DNA of 64,000 bases, taken from Ceratodon purpureus (taxonomy: Eukaryota; Streptophyta; Bryopsida; Pseudoditrichales; Ditrichaceae). This document shows, piece after piece, positions 49,424 through 60,929 of this stretch (positions are counted from its first letter, which is position 1; the number at the start of each line of letters is the position of its first letter). The stretch is taken from assembly GCA_014871385.1 (NCBI GenBank), contig CM026421.1, forward strand, positions 18,025,048-18,089,047, written 5' to 3'. Position numbers and translations under genes: made by a program. The notes below the pieces were generated by a model. The model was not told the origin of the DNA. It did no database searches and saw only the letters and a list, made by a program, of their open reading frames with translations.

Positions 49424-51062
49424 CTGCGTCAGACAAGGTAATGCTTTTACGCTCTGAATATTGCATGAACCCGAAAACCAAAAGCTTGAACTCAGTAACC
49501 AAACCAAAAACAAACCAGCAAGAGAAATAAGCATTAAAAATCTTATGGTACCTCTTCTCCGTGATCGGGTGGCTTGGAGCAGAGAGCAAGGGAGAAGACT
49601 ACAGAAAATAATGATCACGATATTGAAGACCAAGAGAAAGAGAAGCTAAAGAAACGACATCTCGCAGTTCGGGAATTGGTGTACACGAGGAGTTTGGCAA
49701 TTCCTAGAAGAAGATTTGGCGACGGAGAACCAGCCTTAGGTACTACGAGAAGCCGTGGCGCAGAAAGTAAAAGAAACGACGTCTCAGAGTTTGGGAATGG
49801 GCGGAGCACACGAGGTGCTGTGGGAAAACCTAAATCAAAGAATTGGCGACCCAAGAACGGCCCTAGATACTACAGATGGTGACTTCAAACTCCTGAAGTC
49901 GGCCCGAATTGATGGGTGAGGTAACCTATGTCATTTACATGATTACAGCCTACATCGCCCTACCATTAGGTTGTAAAAAATTTCCTCAGCTCAAACACGC
50001 GTTATCAATTCCTTTTTGATCACATTGATAGATTAATCAGCCATTTCATCTTTCACCATTCTCCATTTTAGTGAACATTGATAGAATCAGCAGTCCAATA
50101 TGTACAGCACTAACCTTTGGGATTTTCTTGGCTTTCTTCTTGGGTTCACCTTGTTCGTCTTGTTTTGACCGCCTCTCGTACTGCTTCGTGCTAGTCCTTA
50201 GCCTATTCTTCGCAGAAGACTCTACCTCTGAACTTTGATATTCTAAAACACGCGTTATCCCACTCTTATCAAAACGCTCTGAAGCACTCTTGTTTTTGGC
50301 CATTCTACTTCTTTCTAGGACCCTCTTGGAACTATAACGGAAACTGGTCTTCCTCCTCTTCTTTCTAGTACTGCCTTGCATATCACACTACAGCCATCTA
50401 TTCTTGCGATAATAAACCAAAACACACTATCAGACTGAGACCCGACTCATATACTTGTGACCACTGAGTCCTTCACTTCTAGAAGGGTCCATTGCTTCTA
50501 TAATCTAATGCAAAATATTAAGACGCTATTTTAGAGAATAAATAGTAAACCCATTCTATAATCTCACAATCTTTATTAGTGCTCTTACGTTTGACGGCGA
50601 AGCCTAATCTTGTCCAGATCAACGAGTTGAATTTGAGCCATGATATAGTATGAAAGTCAAGTGGACACCAAATTCCAACAGAATTAACTTTTTCTTAATT
50701 AGGAGAAACAAACAGTAAGTGCGCGCCTAAATTCCACTATTATTCCTTACTACATTCCATGATCAAATATGGGGATTGTGGACAAATACCTATCAGGAAG
50801 AACACTTACTAAGAATGATCATGTGGAATATTATCAAGTTGGCAACGATGCAGAATGTGTCAGATCTTCCATGACGGCTCTTTTAATGCTTCTTCTATTT
50901 TTTCACTCACCTTTACATCCATTTGTCGTTAGAAAATCGTGATCATTAGTTGAGATGAAGAATACTAAACCTTGGATAAATAGAGCAAGAACAATGCACT
51001 AATCCTCTCTCTTCGCATTCTCTAATTCTTGTAGCACCTGCTTAAGGTCTCCACAGAAAAGA
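49424..51062. other. intergenic region between divergent MULE genes
   Basis: It separates the start of the ParB-methyltransferase gene (minus) from the transposase (plus). The plus-strand frame at 49574-49882 and the minus-strand one at 49615-49854 overlap and have no motif. The stretch must contain both promoters; no palindromes of either family occur in it. Confidence 0.5.
50115..50381 (-). CDS. small basic protein, first exon
   Basis: MQGSTRKKRRKTSFRYSSKR opens an 89-codon, very basic exon ending KKKAKKIPK at a good donor (gttagt). It is almost certainly nuclear if expressed. The following exon towards 49.9 kb was not identified. It could be a small DNA-binding accessory protein of the MULE. 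Confidence 0.4.
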
Positions 51063-54000
51063 ATGGCTAATCTCCCAGCAGACAGAGTGTTAGGCATGGC
51101 CGTGCTCAAAGCACATGGTGTTGGTATTCCACTTACAGTACGTGTAGACGAGGATGGCTTGGCCCTTGTGACGGCACAACGCCTTAGCCTCAGATTTCAC
51201 TTCAGAGAGGAGACTATCTGTTTAGAGGAAGAGATTTATGATGATGAGACAAATGAGATTACGCATACGGTAGATCAGGTCTCTGAGAAAGATGATGATG
51301 ATAACAGGTTCTGGAACCTTTATCCTGGTAGATACAGAGTATATGGTCTTACAGAGTCCCAGATGCAGGCGTCTACTGAGATTCTAACTCCTCGTAGATC
51401 ATCCACTGTTCAGACTCCTCTGCCTCGTGATGTGAAGGTTAAAATAGAGCCTGGCTTGGACACTCCAGATGTAACACCAGTGATCTCCCTCTCCTCAGAT
51501 GAAGAGACTAGTCCGCTGAAAGCATCACCTTCTTTGCCTAGAGAGACTGTGGTATCTAGCACGCCAGCTACACTACCACACAAATGTGCCAGTACCTCCC
51601 AGACATCAAAGGAGGAGACTGTCAATGTAGTGCCACTGATTAGGATACTTGCAGAGAGACCCGGGAGGAAAAATGTTCTGAAGAGAATAGATTTCTCCAC
51701 AGTTCGTCAGGAGAAGGTTGAGTACTTACCTGCAGTCTTCAACAACAATGTGATCTTCGAGCTCCCTCCTGTTGGTGACGGGGCTTCCAAGACGCAAGCG
51801 AAGGCAATGAAGGGGATGGACAAGCGCTACGACGGCCACATTTGGACGAAGACAATCACTACCAACATCACTAACGAGTTCGGCCTGTCATTCCGCTATT
51901 CCAGCTGCGTTGGTTGGCTGCGCTGCGTCAACAAAGAATGTGAATTTCTCAACCGTCGACCTCGGATCGTCGAGGTAAACGAGACTGAGTTTGAGGGTAG
52001 TACCCTCCAAGCTTTTACAGTGAATCAGCCACCCCCAGCGGATGCAACACTTGTCTGCAAGGTATGTAAAGAACCTCATGCATGCATCGCTACATGCGGA
52101 GCCAAGATTTATTACGTTCTAGGTAAATCCAATCAGACAAGGGCATGTATCCATCAAGGAACACATAATCATCCAGTGAAGGTTGAGGACTATAGAGACA
52201 CTAAGGAGGAGATCAATAGCTTGATTGAAGAACAGGTGGAGAATACTCCCCGGGCTACGAAGAGCGCCGTTGTCCTGGAGGCCAGCAAGATCCTGATTGG
52301 GAACTACCTTCTACAGCCTGAGGATGCACCACCGAAGAAGCTGAGCATGGAGGAGCTCATTCCTGTACTTGACCGGTGCAAGGACATGGCTTCCCCCAAT
52401 ATCCGCAACAAGGTGATGACGTTCAAGCGAATTGGAAAGTACGGAGTGATGGACGCCATCACCAAACTCCGTTGGATCAGTTTGTGGGCCTTCGTCCAGG
52501 AGAACAAGTTCCCGGGCCAAGGAGCTGACAGAGAGAAGGTCTTCGTCTTCAAGATGTCAGAAGTTGGGCCAGGTAGTGGTGTTGACTTGGTCAGAAGAAT
52601 GCAACCAGGTGGGGATCTTGACAATGCTTGGATTATGTTCGACCACGTTAAGCGGGTACGGGATTGGTCCACGATGGCTTGCCATGTATATGACGCCACC
52701 TACTGCCGCGTCATGACGATTGCAAGTTGCGACATGCAATCCGAGGACACTGAGGCCCAGCTGGTTTTCTGGAAGAACCTGAACAGCGTTATGGAGAGGA
52801 ATGGCGTTGCAGCGCCAAACTTCAAGGGTTTCATGGCAGACAACGCACAAGCAAACTGGAATGCGGTTCGGATCCTCTATGGGAATGGCAACAAAGAAGA
52901 CAAAATGGAGGATCGGGAAAGGTCATGCTTGTTCCACTGGACCCAAAACATGGTCCAGTACACTGACAAGTACTTCCCCGAAGAGCTCCGGGAACAGCAC
53001 AAGAAGATGTGCAACCAGTATAGGACAGCAACGACTTTGACAGAGGCGGACACTCTTTATCACGCGTTGCAGGCATGGTGGATATCTACTGGGGTCCTGG
53101 GAGAGAAGGCACTAACCAATCTGGGGACTTGGCTCGCATTCTGGCACCACCGCTACCGTCAATGGGGTGGATTCATGTCTACGGTATGATGCTACTAAAC
53201 CCTGCTGCTGTACTTGATTTCTGTTTCGGTAAACTTAATCGACACCACTTCTATAATTGATCCTAATTATTAAAATTTCTCAAATTGCAGAAATTTACTG
53301 AAGAAGAACTCACAGAGATGCCGACCTGTAACCTCGCCGAAACAGTTCACAATAAGTGGCTACAAGCATCAGGTAACAACGGCAGCGACCTCTATGTTGC
53401 GACTGTCGATGATTACGTTCGGGGCTTTCTGCAGGTAGTAAACTACTACCAGTTTCTGAAAGGAGATGTAGGCGGAACTGGACCTTCGAAGAAGGAACTC
53501 AAGCTTCGCATGGCGGAACGCTTGGCAAAGAAAACAGGAAATCCTAAAGTCCTAAAAGATCCCATGCTGGCTATGCCTGGTGCAGATGAGTTCTGCACCC
53601 GTCAGCCTGTCCTGGCCGGAGCAGAGGTGTTTGGATCACAAAAGCGTAAGGCGGACGTTCCCATCGGAGCTGACGAGGAGTCACACCGACCAGACAAAGT
53701 TAACTTCTCACGTCCGAGAGGTGTTGGACGCAACGTTCGAGCTCGCACTGTCCAGCTGCCCATCATCGTCGAGAACGCTTCTGAAGAAGAAGAGGCCCAA
53801 GAATCACCCGCCCAAGAAGCTTACTCCCCCCCAGCGTCTCCTGTGAACGAGGTAGGCGTTCGCCATGTCAACGCTGTTGAAGAAACCAAGGTTGATGTGA
53901 AGGAGTGGCACATTGCAAGACTTCACAAAGCTTCTGCAAAGTGCTGCTGGGCCCAAAGAGCTGGTACAAAAAAGAAGTGCACTGAGAGAATTGTCAGGGG

Positions 54001-54775
54001 CCCAAACTTCACTGCTGCACCGACCTACACCGGAGTTTGGACAAACTATCGCAGGAATACGGTTGAGAGGACAGAGTTTTTCTTCTGCTCCGATGATATT
54101 GAGCGCTGCGTGAAAGGCTCAAGGCGCAAGTGGGTTGCACACTACTCCAAGGACCTCGAAGTGCCGCCGATTCCAGAGGTGTGGCCCGTAAAACTAGGTA
54201 CTAACCTTAAGCTCACAGAGATCCTCGCCCTTGAAGCTGCAGGATTCCAACTCCCGCCGAAGAAGCCAGTCTCCCCAAGACGTCTCTTCTCGTCTGCTCC
54301 GCCTCCTGCAAACCTCGCTTCGTTGCCGATTCCAGCAGAGGCTGACCGCTACCCCGGTAAGCGAGATGGGAAGATGGTAAAACGCACAGCAACTCGACCG
54401 AACCCGGCGCAGCGACTCTCCATGGGCTCCTCTCAGTCCCTCAAGGCTCGCCTCCGTTCCATCACCATGATACCTCATCCAGGCCATGGTTGCATCATCG
54501 GGCTGGATTCGGGCGTTGCTCCAAACATCACACAGTACAACATCACCATCACCTCTTACCCGAGTTGCACTTGTCCAGCTTTCAGGAAGACGATGACTAA
54601 GTTTCGAGGTAAGATACAGTTTTCATACTGTAAACATATTTATTACATCCTTTTAAAGGTCTGCAACCGTAATCCGGAGGCCGAGCTTTTCATCCATGCG
54701 CCTACCTTTAGTTTCAACGAATTCAAGCTAGTCCTAGAGAGCGGAATCTTGACACACCCCTTGGCCAAAATCTAG
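51063..54775 (+). CDS. MULE transposase with SWIM zinc finger
   Basis: Exons 51063-53183 and 53291-54775 join in phase (ACG/gtatga, ttgcag/AAA), giving 1201 residues. An N-terminal region with a SUMO-interacting-type motif (VISLSSDEE, about 140) is followed by a Cys/His-rich WRKY/GCM-FLYWCH-like zinc segment ending ACIHQGTHNH (about 350-375). The MULE core comes next: HVYDATYCRVM (first Asp about 543), FMADNAQANW (second Asp about 594), CLFHWTQNM, and PTCNLAETVHNKW at the start of exon 2, with the likely acidic third residue. The SWIM finger (C-T-C...Y-C-K-H) is at about 1130-1165. It would cut the terminal repeats of the surrounding element. No stops or shifts are seen. Confidence 0.88.
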
Positions 54776-55033
54776 GAGGCACTATACTATTATGGTCTCA
54801 AGTATGCATAGTGGACAGTGGTTCATGCGGATACTTAGCTTGAGGTGATTGAATTTTTCCTTGTACTGAGTCAGCAATACAAATCTCGTATTGTCTATTT
54901 CAATATAAAGGTTTTGTCATTCACATTTATTACATTGTGTTACAATAGCATTCAATCAACAAGTGGCATTTGTTATTTATATCAACGCACAATTGGACTG
55001 TACTCATTCCATGAATACATTTAAATATAGATT

Positions 55034-55486
55034 TTATTCCTTGAACTTAATGCGTTTAGGCATCCCCTTCGCATTTTCAGCACAATCATGAACAACCTCC
55101 TGCACTACAGGACAAGCTACATCGACATTCATTGATTGTTCCCCAATTTGCAGTTGTCGTAGGCGGGGACGTTTCAACAGTGGAATAGCTTCACTCTTTC
55201 CACGTAATGCCTCCCTAGAATAAGTCCCCGGTGGAATCTTCCCGACCTTGGAGTATGCATGAGGTGCCAAAGGAACAACCGGTTGCTCTAGGGGAACTTC
55301 GAGAACACCTGGCTTTTCTACAACCACTATGTCCCCTAGCACGTCTACTTTTACTTCCACGCCGTCATTTCCAGAATGCCCTAAATTACATCCATTCAAC
55401 TCATCTTCCCCCTCGACCTCCACATACGGATGAAATGGGCCAACGACATCACCAAGTGAGATAGTGGTTTCCCCGGCAACTTCCAT
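55034..55486 (-). CDS. small acidic protein, unknown
   Basis: A single frame of 150 residues, acidic in the first half (VEVEGEDELNG) and basic near RLLKRPRLRQLQ-type residues, ending IKFKE. Its end faces the 3' end of the transposase gene. No recognised domain; coding status rests on length and residue composition only. Confidence 0.4.
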   Translation of the reverse strand: MEVAGETTISLGDVVGPFHPYVEVEGEDELNGCNLGHSGNDGVEVKVDVLGDIVVVEKPGVLEVPLEQPVVPLAPHAYSKVGKIPPGTYSREALRGKSEAIPLLKRPRLRQLQIGEQSMNVDVACPVVQEVVHDCAENAKGMPKRIKFKE

Positions 55487-55699
55487 TTCACAACACGCTC
55501 TTCTTGGAACTTAATTCAAGAAGAGCACGATCAAAGAGGGTGAGACCTTCTACTGCCACTACTTAAATATCGAGAAGGTAGATGCTCGGCGCCCTTAAAT
55601 AGTGGGATATATAAGAATGATTAAATATTATACCACTCCATGGCATGAATAGGTTTGTTATGACTGATTTAATTAATTTCTGGACAGGATACCCTAACC

Positions 55700-56040
55700 A
55701 TCAATTGAGAGTGAACTAGAAGCTCTTTCAAATGATAAATATTAAAAAATGAAAAGATTCTAAAATAAGAAGACGAATTATAAAAAATAAGGATATTAAA
55801 AAGATAAAATATAAAATATAGAAGATAAAAGATTATAAAAATAAATAAATTAATCGATTAAAATAAATAGGAAATAAAAACACATAAAAGGAAAATTATA
55901 CATATATAAAGAGTGCAAAAATAGGACAAAATTATAAAAAAAGTAAAAAGGATAAATGATTAAATGAAACTTAAAAAAAAGGAATTAATGATTAAAAATT
56001 TGAAAAAACAAAAAAGATAAAAGATAATTATATATGTATG

Positions 56041-56094
<54 letters not shown>

Positions 56095-56560
56095 TTTAAT
56101 TCGATGAAGAAAAAGAGAACAGTGTAAAATAAAATAAAATAATGAATATACAAAAAAGAACAATAAAAATATAAAAGGTTAAGAATTAAAAATAAATAAA
56201 AAACGTATAAAAATAAAAAGAATAAATGATAAAAAAGAGTTAAATCAGAAAAGGTTAAAAAAATTAAAATAAATAAAAAACGTATAAAAATAAAAAGAAT
56301 AAATGATAAAAAGAGGTTAAATCAGAAAAGGTAAAAAAAATTAAAATAAATAAATAAAAGATAATAAATGCAACTTAAAGATGTGCCTTTATTACCAACC
56401 GTATATAGTATTTCAAAATAAAAATTCGAAGGGAATAATTTAAATGGAAAAAAAAATAAAAAAATATATACATTAGAAGAAAAACAATAAGACATGAAGA
56501 GAACAGTAGAAATGTAGTAATGTGAAGAAAAATGACCTAGGATTCGAAACTCAGTTAGTC
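55700..56560. repeat. A-rich low-complexity tract with (AT)n and 77-bp duplication
   Basis: Purine-rich, A-dominated DNA inside the right end of the MULE. It contains a pure AT dinucleotide run (about 56046-56088) and two tandem copies of a roughly 77-bp unit between 56180 and 56350. No gene is visible. Confidence 0.75.
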
Positions 56561-56629
56561 AATCATTACAACATTAAATGTCGGGGCAGAGGACCTAGAT
56601 TGAAAATTAATAAAAATAGTGAATTCAGT

Positions 56630-56847
56630 CCACGGTCATAGGGTCATATTTATTACCAAAAATAGTAATATTTTTTTAATTTTCTAAAAATATTCTGAGA
56701 ATATTCGAATCTACTAATAATAGTTTTTATTATTAGTAATAATATTACTGTTTTTAGATTTAGTCCTTCATTTTCTGCTCGTAGCTCACCAAATCTCCGC
56801 TCGCCGCTCTCCGCTCGCCGCTCGCCGCACGCATACAAGCTACCCCC
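56630..56847. repeat. right terminal inverted repeat of MULE
   Basis: On the minus strand it begins GGGGGTAGCTTGTATGCGTG and enters the same GCGAGCGGC-rich block as the left end; the complement of CCCTATGACCGTGG lies at 56630-56643. About 100 bases longer than the left repeat because of an inserted AT-rich segment with its own inverted symmetry (tattattagta). Confidence 0.83.
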
Positions 56848-56856
56848 CAACAGTTC
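56848..56856. repeat. 9-bp target duplication, right copy
   Basis: CAACAGTTC follows the right end of the MULE and is identical to the left copy. On the minus strand it encodes the ELL codons of the interrupted gene. Confidence 0.88.
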
Positions 56857-58376
56857 GATGTAGAATTCCATCCGCAGCTCCCGAGCATTCAGTCGTAGGT
56901 GAGCTTCCTTGTACAATCCGTACACTGTGTAATAGTTTGTATTAGGAGCTTTATAGACTGACTTCACCTTCTTTCTGTCGTCGCTCCTACCTGCACGCAC
57001 CAGAAATACTAGGTACAACTCATCCTTCCCTGAGTTTCGAGTAGTATGATCATTAAGGCGTTCGTTCTTCGCAGGGATGTATCTAGATGGAATCACCTCG
57101 TATTGTTTCATGTACTTCTCTCCGTATGCTATTGCTTGGGCATTTCTATGCTGTGAAGCACTAATCCAAACCCAGACTTCTGGATCGGAGACAGCTGGAG
57201 ATTTCAGAAGAAGCAGCTTCTTCATAAACGGCTTAAAGAATGGGTTCTCGACAGTGTCATCCTTGGTGGAATGGCCCGGGGTATCTCTCAAATCCAGTAA
57301 TGCCAAACCAAGTCTCGGTTCACTATCATAGCGCCACTGCTGCCCGAACTCCATTTTAACAGCATTGAATAACCGCGTACGAATCCTTCCTTTCAGGGCA
57401 ACGAAATTACCTTTCACCTCCAGGAACTTCTTGAAGAACGGAAAAACATTGGGCCATTTATCTGTCAAATCACGTGACCTCTTAAACATCCCCTTCTTCT
57501 CAGCACGAAAACCATAAAATCCCTTATCTGGTCGGTCTAGAAGGACATTCAATGTCGCGCTAGAGATACCGTGTTCATCCTTCCACTCGTGCCACTTCTC
57601 TCGGTTGATGGTCATGTCCTTGTTGCAAAGGCCAAGAGATGGCATAATGTCATGGAGTTCTTGGATGCATATCCGCTTCCGCTTCTTCTTGGCCATCCAG
57701 TCGCCAGATGAGTAGTGATGTGGCAACACCGTGCCACGAGTTTTGTGTACGGATACCTTGGGGTATTTATACTGCCAATTCTTTGTCAGCATCAGTAAGT
57801 GGGTTACCAATGACCTCGTCTCCTCCTCGGTCATGAAGCCCATACCACGGAAGAAGCTGCGTTGGAGCTGAAACGACTTTCCGCCTTTGAAGCCCTTCTT
57901 CTGGTTGAACCTCTCGCAAGTCTCCGGATCTATCAACTCTCCTGTGCTGTGCTTCGTGATGAACTCCTTCCACAGATTAAAATGATCGTCGGGAGCGGTG
58001 ATGATAACCATCTCGTTCTTAATATCAGCCGGCCCCTGCACTTGCTTTCCGTCCTTGCTGGGGTCGATGTTCTGGAATCGCTTTATAAGCAACTCGACGA
58101 ATTTCTACAAAATGCATACTTTTAGATTAGAGATATCATGTTTCATTTATTTATGTATAGAAATAAAATGCACTTGTCCAACTATTTCGCTATACAATCC
58201 ATCACTACATGGAACTGTATCACTATAGGAACCCCTGAACATAACAGATTACAACCATAGTCACCCAGAAACTATTCAATCTGTTGAATCAGACAGTTCT
58301 ACAATTACAGAAATCCGTTAACCATACAGCAAACCATAGAAGTAAGAGTTCATTAATTCATAAGAGAAATAACAAA

Positions 58377-58397
58377 TTTAGCTCACTGTGAGCTAAA
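58377..58397. repeat. single perfect 21-bp palindrome
   Basis: A perfect copy of the outer palindrome in the intron of the split gene, between exons ending at 58520 and starting at 58104. Confidence 0.85.
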
Positions 58398-60129
58398 CGC
58401 GACCTTTGTATTCATTGTAAACTCAAGCAGTTGATTTAACACACAGTGAACCAATTTGAAAATAATCACTCCACACAATCATCTTGAAGAAATCTCGTGT
58501 TAGTTTCATGTTCACTTACCTGATATTTCTTGGTGTTGTATAGAGCCCCATTATGGCGGTTGTTGTCCTTCATATTAGTAGGTTTATCTTGGCTTATCCA
58601 GACATTCCGCGCACTAAGTATGTTAGTACCCCATGTCGGTTGCGCGTGATTAAGATGGTTGCACATATTATAGAACTCCGAGATTCTGACCAGAATCATA
58701 GCTTCTTTGCTCCACACAATGTATGCGTCCCAGTACTCGAGCTCTTTCTTCCTCTTCTCCCCGCAACCTGAAATCTGTAACTCCTGCGAAGCTACTATAC
58801 TATGTTGACCATTGATAATCATAAATTTCCCATCTTTAATCTCCCCCCAAGACTTCGGCTTCTCTGGCAGGAGTTCTAGTTTGTCTGTCACTGGCATCAG
58901 ACAGACCTTTTGTCTCTGGTTAATATCTCCCATCCTTACAAGCTCTTCTTTAACCGATTTAACGATCTCTCTCTCTAGGTCTCGGACGATATACTCATCC
59001 TTGGCAATGTGGCACTGTTTCACATTAACTGGGAACGTGGTCTTCATGTCGAAGACATATGCGGATTCACAATCATCCCAGAATGTCTTCTGTATCTCTG
59101 TGAATTTCTGATAATCCGGCACGTCCTTGTCCTTAGCCTTAGCCTTCGTCTTCTTTGTTTCTTCTGTCTGCGTGAGAACAGATCCAGAGCTCCCTGCCTT
59201 CCCTGTCTGCTTCCGTTTCTTCCTTGAGGTGGAGGCTTCTTGAATATCAGTGGCCGGGCGCTTGCTTCCACGTGAACGCGAAGGTGCTGGAATTGGTGAT
59301 GCGCGTGGGTGTTGAATGCTCCCTCTTGATGGAGCAGCGGAGTCCTCGCGCACAACAACTAATGCTGAGCTCTGTAACGGAACTGTGCTGATCTTGGAGG
59401 CGGATTTGTCAGTTATATAGTGAGTAAGTGTCAAGAAAACTCGATTCAGCCTATGCCCAAAGGATACGGCACTCAAGTGTGTTCCATCTTTATTTTTCCA
59501 GGCGGTCTTCTCTAGGTCGAGTATAAGGTCTTCGCATGATGTTCCAATCATGCTTTTAATTAGCGGATCCCCGTCAAATTGAGCATGTTCAGCACCGACT
59601 TCGATTACTAACGAGTGGACGTGTGACAAGTCACACTCGGAATCTCGGTCTACAGCACCGACCACGAGTACAATGTACTTCCCATGATGTTCCTCGATAA
59701 CCTTCAGACGCTCATGTACAGACAGGTCCAGATACCTAGGACTGTTCTTTTCTTTATGCAAGATTCTCACAAACTTGTGGTACCGGGACACGGCCAGAGA
59801 CCAACCCTCGACTTCGGACTTGAACTGCCACAGGGATCCGTAGGAATTCTCCAACGACGGCTCAATGAAAGGAGTCGCTGGATCGGGGTTCTTGAACCTC
59901 TCTAGGAACGGATCGAGGTGACTCATGTCGTATCCATCTGGCATTAGCACTGGGGTATCCATCGTCATCTGAAATCATTCACACAAAACTTCATTAGTTT
60001 AACAAGTTTCTCGATTATGTATCTCTTGTATCAATCCACATCAATCATCAACATGGAGAATCAGACAATATGACCAGTATGAATGAAATTAGCTTACTGC
60101 AATGGAAATATTGAAGGTTGACTGCAAGA

Positions 60130-60924
60130 TTTAGCTCACTGTGAGCTAAATTCGTACAAATAAGTATGCATCACTACTCTCGAAGTTCTCTAGCTTTTAG
60201 TAGATCTCAAATCAAATTGAGCGACTGTTAGTACATAACTTCTTGAGTCAGGCAAAAGTCATCAAAGTTTATCGTACAAGTGCATTGGATTTAGCTCACA
60301 GTGAGCTAAAGAGGTCATAAGGGCATATAAATTAGTTTGTTGAGACCAAACATATCGTTTAGGTTCATATGTTAGCGTACATTGATCTTTGTACGGAAAG
60401 TAACACTACGTTTTAGCTCACAGTGAGCTAAATCCACTAAGTTACACTACGATTTAGCTCACTGTGAGCGAAATCTTCAAAGTTGCACTAGTATTTAGCT
60501 CACAGTGAGCTAAATCCACTACGTTGCACTACGATTTAGCTCACTGTGAGCTAAATCTGTTAAGTTGCACTGGAATTTAGCTCACAGTGAGCTAAATCCA
60601 CTAAGTTGCACTATTATTTAGCTCACTGTGAGCTAAATCTTCAAAGTTGCACTTGAATTTAGCTCACAGTGAGCTAAATCCACTAAGTTGCACTACGATT
60701 TAGCTCACTATGAGCTAAATCTCCTAAGTTGCACTGGAATTTAGCTCACAGTGAGCTAAATCCACTAAGTTGCACTACGATTTAGCTCACTATGAGCTAA
60801 ATCTTCTAAGTTGCACTGGAATTTAGCTCACAGTGAGCTAAATCCACTAAGTTACACTACGATTTAGCTCACTGTGAGCTAAATCTTCTAAGTTTCACTA
60901 CAATTTTGCTCACACTGAGCTAAT
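60130..60924. promoter_or_regulatory. array of 15 palindromes, 13 in 41-bp register
   Basis: Copies start at 60130, 60290, and then at 60412, 60453, 60494, 60535, 60576, 60617, 60658, 60699, 60740, 60781, 60822, 60863 and 60904, exactly 41 bp apart. The central base alternates between A and T from copy to copy, so the true repeat is an 82-bp pair. Linkers also alternate (ccactaagttgcac and cttctaagttgcac types). Substitutions are few. It lies upstream of the first coding exon of the outer ParB-methyltransferase gene, probably in its promoter or an upstream intron. Confidence 0.95.
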
Positions 60925-60929
60925 TCTTA

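Larger units (their letters stand above)
38219..56847. mobile_element. 18.6-kb giant MULE with cargo genes
   Basis: The element has inverted ends, a MULE transposase at 51063-54775 and a perfect 9-bp target duplication CAACAGTTC at 38210-38218 and 56848-56856; nine bases is the Mutator standard. The cargo is an F-box-like protein, two proteins of unknown type, a RING-like protein, a ParB-methyltransferase-like protein, a small basic protein and a small acidic one. Introns of the ParB-methyltransferase gene carry a family of 24-bp palindromes. The perfect duplication and open frames suggest a young, possibly functional element. Its insertion splits an exon of the outer element's gene. Confidence 0.88.
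56848..59968 (-). pseudogene. ParB-methyltransferase-like gene, 5' part (split by MULE)
   Basis: Exon 58520-59968 joins 56848-58104 in phase. An N-terminal domain of about 175 residues, a Ser/Lys-rich linker with nuclear-type signals, then a ParB/sulfiredoxin-like domain (about 285-420) with GKFMIINGQHSIVASQEL, GQHS at 387-390. The second exon leads to RLGLALLDLRDTPGH (about 764-778 when counted from the first ATG), the position of motif IV in a beta-class methyltransferase, again without a clear D/NPPY. The exon stops being homologous at ELL, exactly where the MULE begins, and resumes at 38209. The first ATG at 59968 follows an acceptor-like ttcag, so an upstream exon may exist. Confidence 0.72.

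Noticed and set aside
56046-56088. AT dinucleotide run as a functional site
   Set aside because: An ordinary microsatellite in A-rich DNA with no associated feature.
60130-60924. CRISPR-like array
   Set aside because: Repeat and spacer lengths look regular, but the repeats are perfect palindromes, the spacers are two alternating near-identical sequences, and the context is a spliced plant gene.
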